A stretch of DNA of 44,040 nucleotides from an uncultured Lachnospiraceae bacterium (GCA_951800145.1 CATOJE010000027.1:1-44040), one strand, 5' to 3'. Numbered from the stretch's first letter, positions 26,887-36,851 are shown. Notes: generated from the sequence alone by a model not told the origin. Numbers and translations: made by a program.

Positions 26887-29025
26887 TTAATCCTCTGTTT
26901 TAAAGAAGGATACCGGATAGGAGGCCAGCACCTGGTTCCTGTCCAGATCCACCAGCTCCACCATTCCCTCTTCCACGCCGTCCGCGCCCTCGATTCTGGG
27001 GAAGGAGATGGGGATCACCGAATCTCCCACCACCGTTCTCGGCTCCACCAGATTTCTCAGTACTGTGCGCCCATTTACCTCCTGGCGGAGGCGGATCACG
27101 ATCTGGATGCTGGTGGTGGAGGAGCCGGGGCCCAGATCCATTCTAAGGTCATACTGCTTATCAATGGAGGCCACATAGTGGCTGGTGCCGATCATCGTTT
27201 CCTCCGCCCCCAGGCTGATATAATACTGTACCGGCAATCCCCGCTGGTAGGGAAGTCCCCCGGGTGCAGTCTGATTAAACACACGGCCTGCCTCCACGGT
27301 ATCGCTATAGGCCTCGCCGATGGCCCCCGGGATGAAGCCGGCGGCTAGAAGAAGGGCGTCCGCCTCCTCCGGAAGCAGCTCTGTCACATCCGGGACAATG
27401 GCCTGAGCCGGCCCTTTGCTGATGAATAAAGTCACCGTCTCCCCTTCACGGGGGCTCTCCGGCTCATAGCGGATCACCCTGCCTAAGGGAACGGTGTTGT
27501 GGAACTCATCGGCCACTGTGACCACCAGATTCCGCTCAGTCAAAAGCTTCTTCGCCGTCTCCCCGTCCATGCCGGTCAGCTCCAGCACCGTCAGATCGAT
27601 GTTTCCGCTGCCCTTGCTCACCTTTACATTCACGGTGGTATTCTTCTCCAGCACCGTGCCCTCCGGGTATTCCTGGGCCATGATATAGCCGATAGGGATC
27701 TCATTGGAATTCTCCACACTGCTGACTACCATATTCAGCCCGCACTCCTCTAAAAGCTCCCTGGCCTCTTTCTCTGTCATGGGAAGGGGCTTGGTGAGAA
27801 GATTCGGCATGGAAACCTGTCCCTCGGCAATAGCCGCCGTAGTCACCTCAGCCACGCTGCTCGCCTGGGATTCTCCCGGCCGTACATGGCTGGCGCCGGA
27901 GAGGAAAATACGCCCCAGGCGCACCGCCATAATCAGCAGCACCGCCACTATGATAATAGCTGCCGCCACGCCGGCCACTGCAAAGATCCGCTCCAGCTGA
28001 TGGGTGATATCCAGCTGCCGCCCCCGCTGATGGCGGTCATAGTCTGTATGGCCAAAGCCATGCCCCTCTGCGCCTTCCGCCGCCTTCTCCTGAGCCGGAT
28101 ACTCCAGGGCGCTTTCCTCCCCGGCTTCGCTCCTCCCCTCATCCTTCGCCGGCTCCTCTTTTTGCAGCCGGTTTTTATTCCCAGGCGGATCTAAGTGAAG
28201 GCCGTAAGGGTCAATCAGCGCCTTCCGAAGATCCGTAATCACCTCCTCCGCAGTCTGGTAGCGATCCTCCGGCCGCTTCTCTGTACAGGTGAGGATGATC
28301 TCCTCCAGGCTCTCCGGAATGTCAGGATTACTGTCCTTGGGAGAGGCGATGGGATCCTTTAAATGGGCCATGGCCACAGTCACGGTATTCTCCCCGTCAA
28401 AGGGAAGCCGGCCGGTGACCATTTCAAACATGGTGATGCCCAAGGAATAGATATCGCTTCTGGCATCCACCATCTTCCCGGTGGCCTGCTCCGGCGAGAT
28501 ATAGTGGACAGAGCCGATGGCCTTTCCCTCCCGGCTGCTGGGGGAGGCGGCTCCGGCGATGCCGAAATCCGCCACCTTCACCTTCCCGTCCATGGATATG
28601 ATAATATTCTGAGGCTTGATATCCCGATGGATAATGTTCTGCTGGTGGGCCGCAGAGATGCCCTGGGCCATCTGGATGGCGATGCCGATGGTCTCCTTTA
28701 CCTCCAGGAAGCCCTTTTTCGCGATGTAGCTCTTCAGGGTGATCCCCTCGATGAGCTCCATAATAATATAGTGGGTGTCCCCTTCATCCACAACATCGAA
28801 AATATTCACAATGTTTGGGTGGGAGATCCGGGCCACTGCCTGGGCCTCCAGCTTAAAGCGGCTGACGAACTCTTCATTGCCGCTCAGCTCCTTTTTCAGC
28901 ACCTTCACAGCCACCAGGCGGTTTAAGGTGTGGCATTTGGCCTTATACACATCGGCCATGCCGCCGGAGCCGATCTTTTCAATAATCTCGTACCGTTCCT
29001 GCAGGTACATACCTGGCTTCAGCAT
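26887..29025 (-). CDS. prkC: PASTA-domain Ser/Thr protein kinase
   Basis: The 712-residue membrane kinase senses peptidoglycan fragments and controls growth, cell wall synthesis and germination in Firmicutes. Residues 1-270 are the kinase: glycine loop IGSGGMADVY, K41, catalytic D135 in HRDIKPQN and DFG 153-155. An acidic juxtamembrane stretch follows, then a membrane helix (about 348-370) and three PASTA repeats (about 405-475, 476-540, 541-607) outside the cell. The final 105 residues form a further C-terminal domain. It overlaps prpC by 7 bases (ATGCTGA), so kinase and phosphatase are coupled. Confidence 0.95.
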   Translation of the reverse strand: MLKPGMYLQERYEIIEKIGSGGMADVYKAKCHTLNRLVAVKVLKKELSGNEEFVSRFKLEAQAVARISHPNIVNIFDVVDEGDTHYIIMELIEGITLKSYIAKKGFLEVKETIGIAIQMAQGISAAHQQNIIHRDIKPQNIIISMDGKVKVADFGIAGAASPSSREGKAIGSVHYISPEQATGKMVDARSDIYSLGITMFEMVTGRLPFDGENTVTVAMAHLKDPIASPKDSNPDIPESLEEIILTCTEKRPEDRYQTAEEVITDLRKALIDPYGLHLDPPGNKNRLQKEEPAKDEGRSEAGEESALEYPAQEKAAEGAEGHGFGHTDYDRHQRGRQLDITHQLERIFAVAGVAAAIIIVAVLLIMAVRLGRIFLSGASHVRPGESQASSVAEVTTAAIAEGQVSMPNLLTKPLPMTEKEARELLEECGLNMVVSSVENSNEIPIGYIMAQEYPEGTVLEKNTTVNVKVSKGSGNIDLTVLELTGMDGETAKKLLTERNLVVTVADEFHNTVPLGRVIRYEPESPREGETVTLFISKGPAQAIVPDVTELLPEEADALLLAAGFIPGAIGEAYSDTVEAGRVFNQTAPGGLPYQRGLPVQYYISLGAEETMIGTSHYVASIDKQYDLRMDLGPGSSTTSIQIVIRLRQEVNGRTVLRNLVEPRTVVGDSVIPISFPRIEGADGVEEGMVELVDLDRNQVLASYPVSFFKTED

Positions 29026-29768
29026 GGCTTCACCCCCTTATCTTTGGGATTCACCAATACTAAAGATATATTATCTAACCCGCCGTTATTATTGGCCCGA
29101 TCGATCAGGATCCTGGCTGCCACCTCAAGCGACGGGGCATTTTTCACGATTTTCTGTATGGATTTTTCCTCTACCATGTTGGAGAGGCCGTCGGAGCAGA
29201 GCAAAAATACCTCTCCCTCCTGCAAGGTTACTTCAAAAAAGTCTGTCTGGACCGTGGATGCTGTCCCCACAGCCCTGGTAATGATATTTTTATTGCGTCG
29301 GTAATCTTCGCTCTGGCGGCTCATCCGCCCCAGAGCAACCATCTCTTCTACATACGAATGATCTCTGGTAATCTGTGCAATTTCATTTCCAATCACATAT
29401 AGGCGGCTGTCGCCTACATTTGCCACATAGAGCTGCCCGCGGCAGACCACGGCAGCCACCAGGGTGGTTCCCATTCCCTGGAAGGATTCCTCCTCCAGTG
29501 ATTTTTCATAAAGCATCCGGTTTACAGCCTGAATCCCCTCCTTCAGCGCCCGCACCTGCGAGGTCTGGTAAGGCTGGGCTCTTAAGTGGCTGATCAGATG
29601 CTGAACCAGAAAGCGGGAAGCGTAATCTCCCGCATTATGCCCTCCCATCCCGTCCGCAACTAGAAATAAGTTGGGCAGAGGGCCCACTGGCGTGGTAGAG
29701 GCAAAAATGCTGTCCTGGTTCATCCTTCGGACCATTCCCTGATCCGTCTTTCCCACTACCTGCACCAA
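29019..29768 (-). CDS. prpC: PP2C-type Ser/Thr protein phosphatase
   Basis: The 249-residue PPM phosphatase reverses phosphorylation by the adjacent kinase. Motifs: TDQGMVRRMNQDS, VADGMGGHNAGDYAS (metal-binding Asp), GDSRLYV, CSDGLSNMVE and DNISLVLV. It is soluble. Its 3' end overlaps the kinase start by 7 bases. The 92 bases before it hold the palindromic element at 29809-29859. Confidence 0.95.
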   Translation of the reverse strand: MVQVVGKTDQGMVRRMNQDSIFASTTPVGPLPNLFLVADGMGGHNAGDYASRFLVQHLISHLRAQPYQTSQVRALKEGIQAVNRMLYEKSLEEESFQGMGTTLVAAVVCRGQLYVANVGDSRLYVIGNEIAQITRDHSYVEEMVALGRMSRQSEDYRRNKNIITRAVGTASTVQTDFFEVTLQEGEVFLLCSDGLSNMVEEKSIQKIVKNAPSLEVAARILIDRANNNGGLDNISLVLVNPKDKGVKPC

Positions 29769-29808
29769 ACCACTCCCTTCTTAATCCGATTGTCCTGTCT
29801 GTCTATGG

Positions 29809-29859
29809 TAAGCGATGTTACGATTCACGGCCCTGCTGTTCACAGCCGCTAAGCGATGT
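29809..29859. repeat. Intergenic palindromic element, copy 3, flanked by a 10-bp direct repeat
   Basis: The core TTCACGGCCCTGCTGTTCAC and its right arm CAGC closely match copy 4 at 39737-39773. It is bracketed by two perfect copies of TAAGCGATGT (29809-29818 and 29850-29859), which look like a target-site duplication around a 31-base insert. It sits between rlmN and prpC. Confidence 0.65.
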
Positions 29860-29860
29860 G

Positions 29861-30958
29861 TCATACCTCTCCTCTGTCCTCTGACTGGAGGATTGGAGCT
29901 TTGTCAAATGCTTCCGGATGAGCCTTTCCCCGGATGTACTGGCTGCGCAGCTGTCCGCAGGCTCCGTGGATGTCGCGGCCCATCTCCCTTCTTATGGTAA
30001 CATTTATTTCATTTTTTTCAAGCACATTTTTGAATGCCTGGATATTCGACAGGGAGGACTGCCGGTAATCCCGCTCCTGGATGGGGTTTACCGGGATCAG
30101 ATTCACATGCCCGTGCATGCCCTTAAGCAGCGAAGCCAGCGCCCTCGCCTCCTCGGGGCGGTCATTCACGCCCTTTACCAGGCTGTACTCAAAGGTAAGA
30201 CGCCGCCCGGTCCTCTCATAATACCCATAGCAGGCCTTAAGCACCTCCTTGAGAGGATACTTCCTCGCTATGGGCATCAGCTCCTGCCGGAGCCGGTCCG
30301 AGGGCGCGTGGAGGGATAGGGCCAGGGTAACTGGCAGCCCCTCCTCTGCAAGCCTTTGGATACCTGGGACGATGCCGCAGGTGGAAACCGTGATATTCCG
30401 CTGGCTGATATTCAGCCCCTTTTCATGGCTTAGAAGGCGGATAAACCGAATCAGATTCTCATAATTATCCATAGGCTCACCGGAGCCCATCACCACCACA
30501 TTAGAAACCCGTTCCCCCGTGTCCTTCTGGATCTGGTACACCTGATCCAGCATCTCGGAGGGGAGGAGGTTCCGCTCCAGGCCCAGGATGGTGGAGGCGC
30601 AGAAGCGGCAGCCCATCCGGCAGCCTGCCTGGGAGGAAATACAGACAGAATTCCCATGCTTGTATTTCATCCACACGCTCTCGATCACAATCCCGTCAGA
30701 CAAGGCAAAGAGATACTTCCTGGTGCCGTCCAGCTTTGACACCTTTACCTCCACTGGCTGCAGGGCGGTAATAAAAAAGCGCTCTGCCAGCTGCCTTTTC
30801 ATGGCCTCCGGAAGATTGGTCATATCCTCGAACCGATCCCTTAATTTTTCATGAAGCCACTGGTAAACCTGTCTGGCCCGAAAGGGCGGGAAGCCAGATT
30901 CTGTAAGCTGGAGCGTCAGCTCCTCCAGGGTAAGCGATTTGATATCCTTTAAATCCAT
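29861..30958 (-). CDS. rlmN: Dual-specificity 23S rRNA/tRNA m2A methyltransferase
   Basis: The 365-residue radical SAM methylase modifies A2503 of 23S rRNA and A37 of some tRNAs. The cluster motif is C113-RMG-C117-RF-C120, the GGEP-like site is MGSGEPMDN, and the methyl-carrying Cys is at about 334 in HGACGQL. An N-terminal HhH-like domain (1-90) is present. The protein is complete, with a short tail after the catalytic Cys. It starts 34 bases after rsmB. Confidence 0.95.
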   Translation of the reverse strand: MDLKDIKSLTLEELTLQLTESGFPPFRARQVYQWLHEKLRDRFEDMTNLPEAMKRQLAERFFITALQPVEVKVSKLDGTRKYLFALSDGIVIESVWMKYKHGNSVCISSQAGCRMGCRFCASTILGLERNLLPSEMLDQVYQIQKDTGERVSNVVVMGSGEPMDNYENLIRFIRLLSHEKGLNISQRNITVSTCGIVPGIQRLAEEGLPVTLALSLHAPSDRLRQELMPIARKYPLKEVLKACYGYYERTGRRLTFEYSLVKGVNDRPEEARALASLLKGMHGHVNLIPVNPIQERDYRQSSLSNIQAFKNVLEKNEINVTIRREMGRDIHGACGQLRSQYIRGKAHPEAFDKAPILQSEDRGEV

Positions 30959-30992
30959 ACGTTCCTATCTCTCCCTTTTATCCGAAACCATT

Positions 30993-32339
30993 TTATCTCC
31001 GCTGGAATAAAGCCAGGAAAAAGCCGTCGCAGGGATAATCCCCCGGCAGAAGCTGGATCCACCCCTCCTTCAGGGTGGGGGAATCGATCCCCTCTCCCAA
31101 CCGGCCCCCTAAATCCACCGGCTGAAAGGGATGATTTTCCAGAAACCAGGCGGCATTCTCCTGATTCTCCCTCTGGCTGATGGTGCAGGTGCTGTAGAGG
31201 AGATATCCTCCCGGCTTTACATACTGCCATATCACCCCCAGGATCTCCCGCTGGAGCTTCGCCAGAGCCTCGATCCCCTCCGGTGTGATATGCAGCTTAA
31301 TGTCCGGCTTTTTCCCCAGGATTCCCAGTCCGGAGCAGGGAAGATCCGCCAGAACAAGATCCGCCTGCTCCCTGCCGTCTATATCCGGAACCAGCGCATC
31401 CCTTACCTTCACCTGGATATTCGAAAGCCCGGTCCGGACTATGCTTTCTTCGATCAATGCCGCCTTTGCCGGGCTCACATCCCTGGCGTCCACCCTGCCG
31501 GTTCCGGCCAGGCGGTCGGCGATGTGAAGGCTTTTGCCTCCCGGGGCAGCGCAGACATCCACCACGTAGTCCCCTGGCTTCAGGGGAGCAGCCGCCCCGG
31601 CCAGACAGGAGCTTAGATCCTGAACCTGGATCCAGCCTTTTTTAAAGGCCTCCAGCTCCTCGATGCGGTCATAATTTTCTATGGAAATCACCCCGGGCAA
31701 AAGGTCCGAGGGCGTGCAGCGAACCTGCTGGCGCTCCAGGCTGGCCCTTATCTCCTCCTGGGAGGCCCGGCTTAGATAACAGCGGACTGTCAATGGACGC
31801 TGGCGTAAGAATGCGGCCACAGTCCTCTCCGCCGCCTCCTCTCCCAGCTCCCGGCGCCACCTGGCCCAGAGCCATTCCGGGATGGAATAGCGGATGGAGG
31901 GTTCCAGCTTTTTGGAATGAAGCTCCTTCAAAATATCCGCCTTTTCCCTGGAAATCCTGCGCAGAATGCCATTGACAAAGCCTCTCAGGCCGGAAAACTT
32001 ACGGCTCTGGGCCAGCTTTACCCCCTCATTGCAGGCAGCTGAGTCCGGAACCCGGTCCATGTACAGGATCTGATAGACAGACATCCGCAAAATCGTGCGG
32101 ATCATTGGCTTCATCTTCTCCGTCCTCAGGGAGGAATAGCGGTTCAAAACCCAGTCGATCTGGATGAGATATTCCAGCGTCCCTTCCGTCGCCCGTGTGA
32201 TGAATGCGCGGTCCTGCCGGGAAAGGTACGGATACTTCCCCAGGGCCTGGCGCAGAATCACATGGCTGTAGCCCCCTTTTTCTAAGATTTCTAATAAGAT
32301 ATCAAGGATTAATTCACGGTTTGCGCTTCTGTCAGTCAT
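30993..32339 (-). CDS. rsmB: 16S rRNA m5C967 methyltransferase
   Basis: The 448-residue protein has an N-terminal NusB-like RNA-binding domain (about 1-140) and a C-terminal Rossmann methyltransferase. SAM motif: VDVCAAPGGKS. Catalytic cysteines: LADLPCSGLG and the following YSTCTIS. The domain pair is diagnostic for RsmB/Sun. It overlaps the YugP gene by 8 bases. Confidence 0.94.
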   Translation of the reverse strand: MTDRSANRELILDILLEILEKGGYSHVILRQALGKYPYLSRQDRAFITRATEGTLEYLIQIDWVLNRYSSLRTEKMKPMIRTILRMSVYQILYMDRVPDSAACNEGVKLAQSRKFSGLRGFVNGILRRISREKADILKELHSKKLEPSIRYSIPEWLWARWRRELGEEAAERTVAAFLRQRPLTVRCYLSRASQEEIRASLERQQVRCTPSDLLPGVISIENYDRIEELEAFKKGWIQVQDLSSCLAGAAAPLKPGDYVVDVCAAPGGKSLHIADRLAGTGRVDARDVSPAKAALIEESIVRTGLSNIQVKVRDALVPDIDGREQADLVLADLPCSGLGILGKKPDIKLHITPEGIEALAKLQREILGVIWQYVKPGGYLLYSTCTISQRENQENAAWFLENHPFQPVDLGGRLGEGIDSPTLKEGWIQLLPGDYPCDGFFLALFQRR

Positions 32340-33051
32340 CCCTTCTGCGCCCTCCGAATAGGATCACCAGGCGAAGCAGCTGGAGGATGGAGGCGGCGGC
32401 CGCCGCCACATAGGTGAGGGCGGCTGAGCCTAATACCTGCCTGGCCTTTCCCACCTCGTCCTGGGCCAGCATCTGGCTGTCCGACAGGATCCGAAGAGCC
32501 CTGGCGGAGGCGTTAAATTCCACCGGAAGGGTGACCAGCTGGAAGAGCACCGCCAGGGAGAACATCAGAATGCCGATTTCCACCATGGGAGAGCCCAGCC
32601 CTCCGATCAGCAAGCCGATGAGAATCAGGGGCCAGGATAAGCGGCTTCCGAAATTCGCCACAGGCACCAGCGCCGCGCGGATCCGCAAGGGCGCATAGGC
32701 CGTGGCATCCTGTATTACATGGCCGCACTCATGGGCCGCCACGCCCAGGGCGGAGATGGAGGCAGAGCCATAAACCGGAGCAGACAGATTCACCGTCTTC
32801 GTCCGGGGATCGTAGTGATCCGTCAGATTTCCCGGAACCTCCCGCACCGTCACATCGTAAATCCCCTGTGCCTGGAGAATCCTTCTGGCCACATCCGCCC
32901 CGGTCATCCCGCTTCTTGACCGGTCTCTGGAATACTTCTGGAAGGTTCCGTTCACCTTGGCAGAGGCTGCCATGGAAAGAACCACACCGATGAGCACCAG
33001 AAGGTAGGTCCAGTCAAACCCGTAATAACCATATCCGCCATAATATCCCAT
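32332..33051 (-). CDS. YugP-type membrane zinc metallopeptidase
   Basis: The 239-residue membrane protein has an N-terminal helix (about 15-30) after a Gly/Tyr-rich start, a zinc-protease motif HECGH (H107, E108, H111), and two or three further hydrophobic segments towards the C-terminus. It belongs to the Zn_peptidase_2 (DUF type, YugP) family; the substrate is unknown, though its constant position between fmt and rsmB suggests envelope quality control. It begins 5 bases after fmt. Confidence 0.9.
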   Translation of the reverse strand: MGYYGGYGYYGFDWTYLLVLIGVVLSMAASAKVNGTFQKYSRDRSRSGMTGADVARRILQAQGIYDVTVREVPGNLTDHYDPRTKTVNLSAPVYGSASISALGVAAHECGHVIQDATAYAPLRIRAALVPVANFGSRLSWPLILIGLLIGGLGSPMVEIGILMFSLAVLFQLVTLPVEFNASARALRILSDSQMLAQDEVGKARQVLGSAALTYVAAAAASILQLLRLVILFGGRRRDD

Positions 33052-33056
33052 ACTTA

Positions 33057-33992
33057 CTATCTCCTTTCAAACCTGGTCCCGATTTCTATGGGAAAGCCTC
33101 TTAAAAAGGCGTCAGACTCCATCCGCTTCTTTCCCTCCAGCTGGAGGGAGGTGATGCGCAAAATCCCCTCTCCTGTGGCTACGAAAAGCCCGGCCCCGTC
33201 CGCCTGGATCACCTGGCCCGGCTCTCCCTTCCTGTCCTCAGCCAGCACATCCGCCTCCCATATCTTTAAGGTTTTCCCATTTAGGTGTGTATATGCGCTG
33301 GGCCATGGATTTAATCCCCGGATCAGCCGCTCGATGGCCGTCCCCTTCTGGCTCCAGTCAATATCTCCCAGAGACTTATCAAGCATCCTGGCATAGCATG
33401 TCCCCTCCTCTGTCTGGGGAACCGGGGTCAGCGTCCCCTCTGCAAGCTTCCTTAAGGTAGACAGAATCAAAGGCCCCCCTGCTGCGCTTAGCTTGTCATG
33501 AAGGCTGCCGCCAGTCTCCTTTTCTTCGATGGGAATCACGATTTTCTCCAGCATATCTCCGGTATCCAGCCCTGCATTCATCTGCATGGTGGTAATACCC
33601 GTTTCCTTCTCCCCGTCGATAATGGCCCACTGGATCGGCGCGGCCCCCCGGTATTTGGGCAAAAGAGAGGCGTGGATATTAATACAGCCAAAGGGGGGGA
33701 GCGATAAAATCCGCTGAGGAAGGATCTGGCCAAAGGCGGCCACCACGATCACGTCCGGGGCCATGGCCTCCAGCTGGGCGAAAAAGCCATCCTCCTTTAC
33801 CCTTACCGGCTGGTACACAGGTATCCCAAGGGCCAGGGCTCTCTCCTTCACCGGAGTCATCTGGACCGCCTTTCCCCTTCCCTTTGGTTTATCCGGCTGG
33901 GTAATCACTGCCGCCACCTCATGGCCGCCGGACACCAGGGCCTCCAGGGCAGGCACGGAAAAATCCGGCGTTCCCATAAAAACGATTTTCAT
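33057..33992 (-). CDS. fmt: Methionyl-tRNA formyltransferase
   Basis: The 311-residue enzyme puts the formyl group on initiator Met-tRNA, using 10-formyltetrahydrofolate. The N-terminal MKIVFMGTPDFSVPAL, the catalytic NIHASLLPKYRGAAPIQ and the Asp of GLDTGDML are clear; the C-terminal OB-like domain starts near residue 205. It lies 27 bases after def, its partner in the formyl cycle, and the folate donor is made by the Fhs enzyme encoded upstream. Confidence 0.96.
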   Translation of the reverse strand: MKIVFMGTPDFSVPALEALVSGGHEVAAVITQPDKPKGRGKAVQMTPVKERALALGIPVYQPVRVKEDGFFAQLEAMAPDVIVVAAFGQILPQRILSLPPFGCINIHASLLPKYRGAAPIQWAIIDGEKETGITTMQMNAGLDTGDMLEKIVIPIEEKETGGSLHDKLSAAGGPLILSTLRKLAEGTLTPVPQTEEGTCYARMLDKSLGDIDWSQKGTAIERLIRGLNPWPSAYTHLNGKTLKIWEADVLAEDRKGEPGQVIQADGAGLFVATGEGILRITSLQLEGKKRMESDAFLRGFPIEIGTRFERR

Positions 33993-34019
33993 TCATTTCC
34001 TCCTTCTTGTTCCAGCAGT

Positions 34020-34502
34020 CTACTCTTCCTCATCCTCCAGGGTGTCTGCGTCCACTAATTCCCCTTCTACCAGCTCCACATACAGCTGACCGTGAAGATG
34101 GGCGCACTCGTGGCAGAGGGCCCTTGCCAGGAATTCCTCGCCCTCCACCTGGATGGGCTCCATGTTCACATCCAGGGCCCGGACCACCACGTGGTTCGGC
34201 CTGGTTACGGTGCCGTATTTCCCCGGCACGCTTAAACAGCCCTCATATCCGGTCTGCTCTCCCTCCTGGAAGATAATCTCCGGATTAATCAGCACATACT
34301 GATCTCCGTCGTCTACATCCACAACCACAATCTGCTTTAAAATCCCCACCTGGGGCGCGGCTAAGCCCACCCCGCCGGAATCGTACATGGTTTCCAGCAT
34401 ATCATCAATCAACTGCCGGAGCCTGGGCGTCATCTCCTTTACCGGCTTACACTCCTTTGTCAAGATTTCATCTCCAATGGTTCGCACCTGTCTGATCGCC
34501 AT
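34020..34502 (-). CDS. def: Peptide deformylase
   Basis: The 160-residue metalloenzyme removes the formyl group from new proteins. Three motifs are present: GGVGLAAPQVG (43-53), EGCLSVPG with metal ligand C89, and HECAH with H131, catalytic E132 and H135. The last motif has Ala where Asp is more usual (HExDH), which leaves the metal site intact. A short acidic tail is present. It lies 30 bases after priA. Confidence 0.95.
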   Translation of the reverse strand: MAIRQVRTIGDEILTKECKPVKEMTPRLRQLIDDMLETMYDSGGVGLAAPQVGILKQIVVVDVDDGDQYVLINPEIIFQEGEQTGYEGCLSVPGKYGTVTRPNHVVVRALDVNMEPIQVEGEEFLARALCHECAHLHGQLYVELVEGELVDADTLEDEEE

Positions 34503-34532
34503 AGTTTATTCTGATCCTTTCTTTTTATCTTA

Positions 34533-36818
34533 TCAGGGAAAATCAAACAGCAGAGCTACCGTGCCGTCTGCTCCCACTGTCTTCCAGCGCTCTTCAAGCC
34601 ACTTCCGCACCTGGATCAAGATACGGTAGGGAGACATTTCCCCACAGTCCTCTCCAGAAATTATAGCACAATTCTTGCACTTCATATATAAAATTTTTCT
34701 ATAGATATCATTAAGTTTGTAAATGGGGGCATTCACCGGGCCAATCAGCTGAAGGGAGGAGGCTGACTCCCGGGCTGTCGCATCCTTCATCCACCGGTGA
34801 ATCACCCCCATGGCCTTTTCCGCCATGGCCTCCTCCTGGGAGGAGACGGTCAGGGTCATCAGCGCCGACGCCGGCGGATAACCTAAAAGTCTTCTGTACG
34901 CCATCTCCTTCTCATAAAACCCATCATAATCCTGGGCGGCAGCCGCCTGGATGCAATAGTGATCCGGGCTGTAGGTCTGGATCATCACCTCCCCGGCCCG
35001 GGCGTCCCGGCCGGCCCTTCCAGCCGCCTGGGTAAGCAGCTGGAAGGTGCGCTCCCCGCAGCGGTAATCCGGAGCATAGAGAGACAGATCCGCCGCCAGG
35101 ATCCCCACTAGAGTCACAGCCGGGAAATCGTGGCCTTTCACTATCATCTGGGTCCCGATTAAGATATCCGCCTCATGGGCTCCGAAGGCAGCCAGGATCC
35201 CATCGTGGCTGCCTTTTTTCGAGGTGGTGTCCAGATCCATCCGCAGCACCCTGGCGCTGGGAAAGGTTTCCCGGACCATAGCCTCGATCTTCTCCGTCCC
35301 TGTGCCAAAGGGCGCCAGATAGGGAGACTGGCACACCGGGCATGCTCCGGGCCTTGGGATCTGGTAGCCGCAGTAGTGGCAGACCAGACGCTGATTCTGA
35401 TGGAGGGTCAGGGTTACATCGCAGTGGGGGCATTTGATGGCCTCCCCACAGCTCCGGCAGGAAAGAAACTGGGAATATCCCCGCCGGTTTAAAAAGAGCA
35501 TCACCTGCTCCTGCCGTTTAAGGGTCTCCTGGATGCGCTGCTGTAATATCCGGCTGAAAACCGACCGGTTTCCCTCCTTCAGCTCCCTTCGCATGTCCAC
35601 CACCTGAATCTGGGGAAGGACGCTGTTTGCCTTGGCCCGCCGGGTGATCCGGAAGTAGCCGTAAAGCCCGGATACAGCCCTGGAATAAGACTCCACCGAC
35701 GGGGTGGCGGAGCCTAAAACTACAGAGGCCTGGCTGAGTGCGGCCCGGTACTGGGCTGTCTCCCTGGCGTGATAGCGGGGGGTTAGCTCGCTTTTATAAG
35801 CGCCCTCATGCTCCTCGTCGATGATAATCAGCCCCAGCTGCTTAAAAGGCGTAAACAAGGCCGAGCGGGGGCCGATCATGATCTGGATCTCCCCCTTTCT
35901 GGCCCGCTCAAACTGATCATACTTCTCACCAGCGGACAGCCTGGAATTAATAAAGGAGACCTGGCCCCCGAACCGCCTGCAGAACCGCATCACCGTCTGA
36001 TAGGTAAGGGAGATTTCCGGAATCAGCAGAATCACCTGCTTTCCCAGGCTCCTTACATGGTCTATCAGCTCCATATAGATTTCTGTTTTCCCGCTGCCGG
36101 TAATCCCGTGAATCAGATAGGTTTTCCGTATCCCTGCATCATACTCGCTGCAGATCTGAGAGACCGCCGCCTGCTGCTGATCATTTAAGCGGATGGAGGG
36201 CTCCTTCCCCTTTTCGCCTGCCAGAAAGCCATCTGCCGGGTTCCGATAGGTGAACTGGGTGTCAATGGCAATCACTCCCCGCTCCGCCAGGGGCCGGATG
36301 GAGGCTGGGGACAGATTCAGCTGGGAGACAGCCATATCGTAAGGGAGCACCGGTGTGTGGACCATGGCCCGCAGAAGCCGTTCTCTCGCCTTATAGCCCT
36401 TTTTTACTGCCTTTTGGATCTCCTCCTCCAGCTCCTCTGGTGAAAGAAGGCAGCGAAGGAACCGCCGGCTTACCTGCCGGATCTGCTGCTTCACCGGAAG
36501 CACCGTCTTTAAGGCCTGATTCATGGTGGAGCCATACCGCTCCTTCATCCACCAGGCAACCTGAATAAGCTGGGACTCCGCAGAAACACTCCCCGCATGA
36601 ATCCCAGCGATCTCTTTGATTTTGGAAGGATCATAGCCAGCCTGATCCGATAAGTCCACCACATATCCGCTGCGGACCCGGTTCCCCTTCCCAAAGGGAA
36701 CATCCACCAGGCAGCCTGCGTGAACCTGCTCCCTTAAGGGCTCAGGTATCCGGTAGGTAAAGGGCCGGTCTACCTTTTCATGGGATATATCGATAATAAC
36801 ATGGGCAAATTCCGCCAT
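34533..36818 (-). CDS. priA: Primosomal protein N' (replication restart helicase)
   Basis: The 761-residue 3'-5' helicase reloads the replisome at stalled forks. It has an N-terminal DNA-binding region, helicase Walker A GITGSGKTEIY, DEEH box, and a zinc-binding insert of paired Cys motifs (CRSCG, CPHC, CHYCG, CPVC), then the second helicase lobe with QAAGRAGRDARAG. Length is normal. It starts 33 bases after murF. Confidence 0.95.
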   Translation of the reverse strand: MAEFAHVIIDISHEKVDRPFTYRIPEPLREQVHAGCLVDVPFGKGNRVRSGYVVDLSDQAGYDPSKIKEIAGIHAGSVSAESQLIQVAWWMKERYGSTMNQALKTVLPVKQQIRQVSRRFLRCLLSPEELEEEIQKAVKKGYKARERLLRAMVHTPVLPYDMAVSQLNLSPASIRPLAERGVIAIDTQFTYRNPADGFLAGEKGKEPSIRLNDQQQAAVSQICSEYDAGIRKTYLIHGITGSGKTEIYMELIDHVRSLGKQVILLIPEISLTYQTVMRFCRRFGGQVSFINSRLSAGEKYDQFERARKGEIQIMIGPRSALFTPFKQLGLIIIDEEHEGAYKSELTPRYHARETAQYRAALSQASVVLGSATPSVESYSRAVSGLYGYFRITRRAKANSVLPQIQVVDMRRELKEGNRSVFSRILQQRIQETLKRQEQVMLFLNRRGYSQFLSCRSCGEAIKCPHCDVTLTLHQNQRLVCHYCGYQIPRPGACPVCQSPYLAPFGTGTEKIEAMVRETFPSARVLRMDLDTTSKKGSHDGILAAFGAHEADILIGTQMIVKGHDFPAVTLVGILAADLSLYAPDYRCGERTFQLLTQAAGRAGRDARAGEVMIQTYSPDHYCIQAAAAQDYDGFYEKEMAYRRLLGYPPASALMTLTVSSQEEAMAEKAMGVIHRWMKDATARESASSLQLIGPVNAPIYKLNDIYRKILYMKCKNCAIISGEDCGEMSPYRILIQVRKWLEERWKTVGADGTVALLFDFP

Positions 36819-36851
36819 CCTCGTTCCTTCTCTCCAGTTTTTAAAGGCCGC

